Positions 60,493 through 64,000 of a stretch of DNA of 64,000 bases are shown here, one piece after another. How positions within the stretch are numbered: position 1 is the stretch's first letter; the number at the start of each line of letters is the position of its first letter. The notes under the pieces are model-generated. The model ran no database searches and was not told the DNA's origin. It saw only the letters and a list, made by a program, of their open reading frames with translations. The stretch is from Anaerolineae bacterium. GTDB lineage: Bacteria > Chloroflexota > Anaerolineae > Promineifilales > Promineifilaceae. Location: the NCBI GenBank assembly GCA_030425205.1, contig JAUIAP010000006.1, positions 124,001-188,000 of the forward strand. The letters are read 5' to 3'. The position numbers and the translations under genes were made by a program.

Positions 60493-63400
60493 TTACATCC
60501 CATAGCGTTGCTCAAGCCGTGCATACTCAGGGTGGTCGCGGATAAAGTCGAGGTCAGAATCGGCCGAAATCACCCCCCAATTTGCCAAATTCATCTGTAA
60601 TGCAAGCCGTAGTTGTGCCAGTGCCTCTTCCGCATTGCCACAAATCGACTCAAAACAGGCGAGATTGTAGGCCGTCTGATGCACACTCAGGCGACGCGCT
60701 CGTGCGATGTAGTCGGCAATGTCGTCCGTCTGGTTTAGTCGCCGCAACACGCCGATGAGCGACACGAGTGAGAAGTAGTCGTTGGGTGAGAAGTCGAGGG
60801 CTTGTCGGTAGACATCGGCCGCCTCTGCATTGCGTCCGAGCAGTTTGAGCGTATCCCCCAACCCAGCATAGGCGGGGGCGAGATAGGGATCACGTTCGAC
60901 CGCACGCTGGAAGTTATTCACTGCGTCCTCATGTTCATTGAGCAGCAGCTGCGAATAGGCCATTCCAGCAAAGGCGGGGGCATAGTCGGGATTATGCCGC
61001 AAGGCACGCTCATAGTAGGCGATTGCCTCTGGCTGACGGGTCATGCGGCGTTCGAAGTCACCGAGTCCCGTATGCACTTCGGCCGATTCTGGCGCGATTC
61101 GCAAGGCGCGATCAAACTCGAATTTACCTTCAAAGAACCGTTCCAACTCTAAATAGACCTGACCCAAACCGATCCGCGCTGCTACAAGCTGATCGTCTCG
61201 TTCAATTGCAAGACGATAGCGGTCTTCTGCCTGTCGCCACTGTCCCAACAGGCGATAGGCATTACCCAGCAGCGTCAAAATGCCGGGATCTCGCGGTTGC
61301 AGGTAGTTGGCGAGCTGATACATTTCGAGCGCACGATTTCCATCACGGGTCGCCTCATACGCTTCGCCCAGCGCAACGACTAACTCGATGTCGTCTTGTT
61401 TGCGCTGCACGGCTGGTTCAAAATAGGTGATGGCATCCTCGACGGCGTTCAACATGAGGGCAGAAAATCCTGCTCCCTTCAATGCGCCATAGAGACGATC
61501 ATCTTTTTCCAGCGCAGCTTGGTAATGTGGCAACGCCTCTTCTGGCAAGCCGTTTTTCAGATTAAGGTCCCCCATGCCACGCAGGGCGGGTGCAAAATCA
61601 GGATCGCGTTCTAATGCTTGTTGATAGTGGTTTTCGGCGACCTCTGACCCCTCAATCGCCAGTGCGACATCTCCTAACCCGCCGTGTGCCGTCACCATGT
61701 CGGGGGCCAATTCGAGCGCACGCTGGAATGCCGCCTGCGCCTCCGCGTATTGCTGCATGGCGAGCAAGGCGGTTCCATAGCCGCTGTGGGCATCGGCCGA
61801 ATTTTCGTCGAGCGTCACCGCTTGCAAGTAGGCCGTTAACCCATTCTCCGCTTCCAAATTGGCGACATAGGCTGCACCCAAGGCGAGGTGAGCGGTCAAG
61901 TTATCGGGAGCCAACTCACAGGCGCGTGTCAAGACGCTAATCGCTTCGGTGTACTGCTGTTGCATCATGCGCGCATCGCCAAGACCCAGCAGTGATTCAA
62001 GATCGGCCGAATCATGCTGCGCCGCCATCCGATACGCCGTTTCTGAGCCTGTGAAGTCGCTGAGTGCCAAACGTGCCGCGCCCAGTCCGCGCCATGCTTC
62101 GACATTCTCGGCATCGAACGTCGTCACCGCTGCATACGCCATCTGTGCATCACCATAGCGTTGCTGAGCCATTAGCACATTGGCCTTGCCGAGATGGGCC
62201 GCGACAGAACGTGCATCACGCAAAATAGCACCATCGTAGGCGTCGAGCGCAGCATCGGCCGATCCCAACCGCGCAAAGACATCCCCACGTGTCACGAAAA
62301 CATCAGGATTGTCCGGCTCTAATTCAGCTGCCTTGTCCAATCTTTCGCGCGCCTTATTAAGTTCCCCCCGTCGCGCCAGCAGTTTGGCAAGCGGCAAATG
62401 GGGTGTGGCCTGCCGCTCGTCAAGTCCAATTGCCCACTGGAACGCCGTCTCGGCCTGTTTATAATCACCGAGCGCAACATACGTTCGGCCGATTCCGATG
62501 TTCGCCTGAATATCGTGACTGTCCCGCTTGATAGCCGACGCATACTGTCGCTGAGCTTCATCTATTTTGCCCGTGTTGAACAGAGCATCACCGAGCTTGC
62601 GCGGATCGATCTCCGCGGCATCGTCGAGTCGTCGCGCCTCGTTGTACCAGTTCAACGCCGACTCATATCGTTGTTGGAAGTGCGCAATGTCGCCCAAGCC
62701 AGCCTTCGCCAGCGCAATCAATCGTGCATTGGTCGGTGGCAACGACAGCGCACGTTCAAATGCCAGCTTCGCCTTTGCGCGGTCATCTTGCACAAGATAG
62801 ATGCGTCCCAAACTCACAGTCGTTGGCAGGTGGTTGGGATTTAGTTCGGCCGATTTTTCAAACGCCGTGCGCGCTGCATCCAGTTGGCCCTGTTTCCACA
62901 AACTTTGTGCCACGCCAAATTGCGCCCCTGCATGACGCTGTTCGAGCGTCAACGCCTGTTCGAACGCCTCCTGTGCCGCTGTCCACTTTTCTTGCGTGGC
63001 ATACACTTGACCAATTTGATAGTGAACATGCGCATTGTTGGGGGCGAGATCGGCAGAATGTCGATAAGCATCGAGCGCAACGTCCATCTCGCTGAGCGCA
63101 AATGCTGCATCGCCAAGTCCCGTATACGCCTCCGGCGTGCGCTCTCCACGTGCAATTGCCAGCTCAAAGTTATTGCAAGCAGCGGTGAAGTTTTTCGCCT
63201 CCGCATCCAACTCTGCCAAACCGCAGTAAGCGGCTGCACAGGTTTCGTCCAGCCCGATGACCTGCATGAAGTAGTCACGCGCACTATCCTTCTGCCCTTG
63301 CGCCACCATCATCTGTGCCAAGCCCAACAGCGTGCGCGCCGACGGATCGTAGGTCATCACATGTTCGTAGATTTCGGTTGCTTCTGTATTGCGTCCCAAC

Positions 63401-64000
63401 GCTTGATACGACTCGGCCAAAAGCAGATAGGGGAATGACGTTCCCTTATACTGCTTGCGTGCTGTATCGAGTGCCTCTAAGGCCTTCTGGGGCTCTCCCA
63501 GCATCAAATACGCTTGACCCAACCCGATCCACGCTTGCGTATCATCACCGTTTAACTGGAGCGCACGTTCATATGCTGTCACGGCATCAGTCCATTGCCC
63601 CGTGCTGCTCAACGTCTGTGCCCAGATTCGCCACAACTCATAGGAGTTTGGACGCTGTTCGCTGGCGATCCGCAAGGCGGCCTGCGCCTCTTCAATCCGT
63701 CCTGACTTGAGGTAGATTTCACCCAAGGCCTGTTGCGCTTCCGCATTGTTTGGCTCAAGCAAGACGACCTGCTCAAACGCACGCTGCGCCGCAGCATGTT
63801 GACCCTCGCCCCGCTGCACCTGCGCCAGCCCCATCCACGACTGCGTTAAAGTCGCATCAAGTGCCACCGAGCGTTCGTAACTCTCGATTGCGTCATCGAC
63901 ATCGTTGCGTGCGGCATAGACGTCTGCCAACTGCTGTCGGCTAATGGCGTCGCTGTCATCGTAGGCAATCGCCTCCTCATAGGCGACCAATGCGGCGTTT
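60493..64000 (-). CDS. Very large TPR protein (5' end beyond window)
   Basis: At least 1169 residues are visible, open to the right edge. The sequence is almost continuous 34-residue TPR units (A-W-x-x-L-G-x-x-Y-x-x-x-G...A-x-x-A-F-E-x-A-L-x-L-x-P), about 34 copies, with no catalytic or membrane domain visible. TPR superhelices bind protein partners; such long arrays are scaffolds or components of secretion or surface-assembly systems, but function cannot be stated. Seven TCGGCCGA copies lie in it. Confidence 0.88.
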   Translation of the reverse strand, partial: NAALVAYEEAIAYDDSDAISRQQLADVYAARNDVDDAIESYERSVALDATLTQSWMGLAQVQRGEGQHAAAQRAFEQVVLLEPNNAEAQQALGEIYLKSGRIEEAQAALRIASEQRPNSYELWRIWAQTLSSTGQWTDAVTAYERALQLNGDDTQAWIGLGQAYLMLGEPQKALEALDTARKQYKGTSFPYLLLAESYQALGRNTEATEIYEHVMTYDPSARTLLGLAQMMVAQGQKDSARDYFMQVIGLDETCAAAYCGLAELDAEAKNFTAACNNFELAIARGERTPEAYTGLGDAAFALSEMDVALDAYRHSADLAPNNAHVHYQIGQVYATQEKWTAAQEAFEQALTLEQRHAGAQFGVAQSLWKQGQLDAARTAFEKSAELNPNHLPTTVSLGRIYLVQDDRAKAKLAFERALSLPPTNARLIALAKAGLGDIAHFQQRYESALNWYNEARRLDDAAEIDPRKLGDALFNTGKIDEAQRQYASAIKRDSHDIQANIGIGRTYVALGDYKQAETAFQWAIGLDERQATPHLPLAKLLARRGELNKARERLDKAAELEPDNPDVFVTRGDVFARLGSADAALDAYDGAILRDARSVAAHLGKANVLMAQQRYGDAQMAYAAVTTFDAENVEAWRGLGAARLALSDFTGSETAYRMAAQHDSADLESLLGLGDARMMQQQYTEAISVLTRACELAPDNLTAHLALGAAYVANLEAENGLTAYLQAVTLDENSADAHSGYGTALLAMQQYAEAQAAFQRALELAPDMVTAHGGLGDVALAIEGSEVAENHYQQALERDPDFAPALRGMGDLNLKNGLPEEALPHYQAALEKDDRLYGALKGAGFSALMLNAVEDAITYFEPAVQRKQDDIELVVALGEAYEATRDGNRALEMYQLANYLQPRDPGILTLLGNAYRLLGQWRQAEDRYRLAIERDDQLVAARIGLGQVYLELERFFEGKFEFDRALRIAPESAEVHTGLGDFERRMTRQPEAIAYYERALRHNPDYAPAFAGMAYSQLLLNEHEDAVNNFQRAVERDPYLAPAYAGLGDTLKLLGRNAEAADVYRQALDFSPNDYFSLVSLIGVLRRLNQTDDIADYIARARRLSVHQTAYNLACFESICGNAEEALAQLRLALQMNLANWGVISADSDLDFIRDHPEYARLEQRYGM

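Larger units (their letters stand above)
909..62853. repeat. Dispersed palindrome TCGGCCGA, about 70 copies
   Basis: Counted by eye over the window. Examples: 909, 1074, 1306, 1738, 14315, 14372, 14558, 18868, 19447, 19744, 34615, 34753, 50841, 50892, 52326, 52785, 53004, 61793, 62003, 62255 and 62846. Most are extended to TTCGGCCGAA or flanked by A/T. It lies mainly in coding regions of both strands. See findings for its frame use and its absence from IS elements. Confidence 0.85.

Overview
The window looks like a chromosomal segment of a Chloroflexota bacterium (Anaerolineae-like; lineage inferred, not proven). Reasons: moderate GC (about half), secreted proteins ending in a [YF]LP-x-x-basic tail, an archaeal-style mevalonate module, a nickel superoxide dismutase, an EtfD-like iron-sulfur membrane protein, and many orphan single-gene transporters. 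I saw no tRNA, rRNA, CRISPR array or phage. Two insertion sequences are present.

Layout. 0-4.4 kb: DUF3179 protein (5' truncated), Nudix hydrolase, LysM lipoprotein, alpha/beta hydrolase, metallophosphoesterase. 4.4-9 kb: leftward mevalonate operon of HMG-CoA reductase, HMG-CoA synthase, GNAT, a thiolase-like protein and a DUF35 zinc-ribbon protein. The thiolase-like protein appears to lack its nucleophilic Cys and its catalytic His. 9.2-14.2 kb: lipoprotein, SRAP protein, unknown protein, ABC-2 permease, acyl-CoA carboxyltransferase, GNAT. 14.3-18.6 kb: TfoX-like protein, an ArsR-SRPBCC fusion with a readable promoter/operator, dnaK with a CIRCE element, and divergent sodN-sodX. 18.7-24.9 kb: solute-binding lipoprotein, then a translationally coupled leftward set (GH-like protein, GT39 mannosyltransferase-like protein, SBBP-repeat protein). 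25-28.5 kb: EtfD-like protein and a membrane/coiled-coil protein resembling a histidine kinase without its catalytic domain. 28.8-33.3 kb: glycine-betaine-type ABC operon with a double-length fused permease. 33.3-39.3 kb: SpoU methyltransferase, SAM methyltransferase, YqeY protein, then pgpH and ybeY split by an IS630-family element. 39.4-46.2 kb: Lrp regulator, two GT4 glycosyltransferases, phosphoribosyltransferase, rhomboid, ArsA-like ATPase, pyrE. 46.3-49.5 kb: a MITE-like element, a four-gene stress-type operon (DUF2383, PRC-barrel, unknown, YggT-like) and a divergent LuxR-type regulator with a degenerate receiver. 49.5-64 kb: DMT transporter, subtilase convergent with a Cys-repeat/P-domain protein, phosphomannose isomerase, glgB, an ISAs1-family IS with a perfect 10-bp target duplication, 3-methyladenine glycosylase, rsfS, and a very large TPR protein running off the right edge.

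The strongest unexplained signal is genome-scale: the palindrome TCGGCCGA (usually TTCGGCCGAA) occurs at about 70 positions by my manual count, roughly one per 0.9 kb where about one would be expected by chance. It lies almost entirely inside genes, is absent from both IS elements, and in most copies is read as Ser-Ala-Glu/Asp. It resembles the cyanobacterial HIP1 phenomenon but with a different sequence. Two of the few non-coding copies sit exactly 5 nt upstream of a TATAAT-like box in front of apparently leaderless genes. A second signal is a set of intergenic hairpins whose arms are built from short tandem copies.
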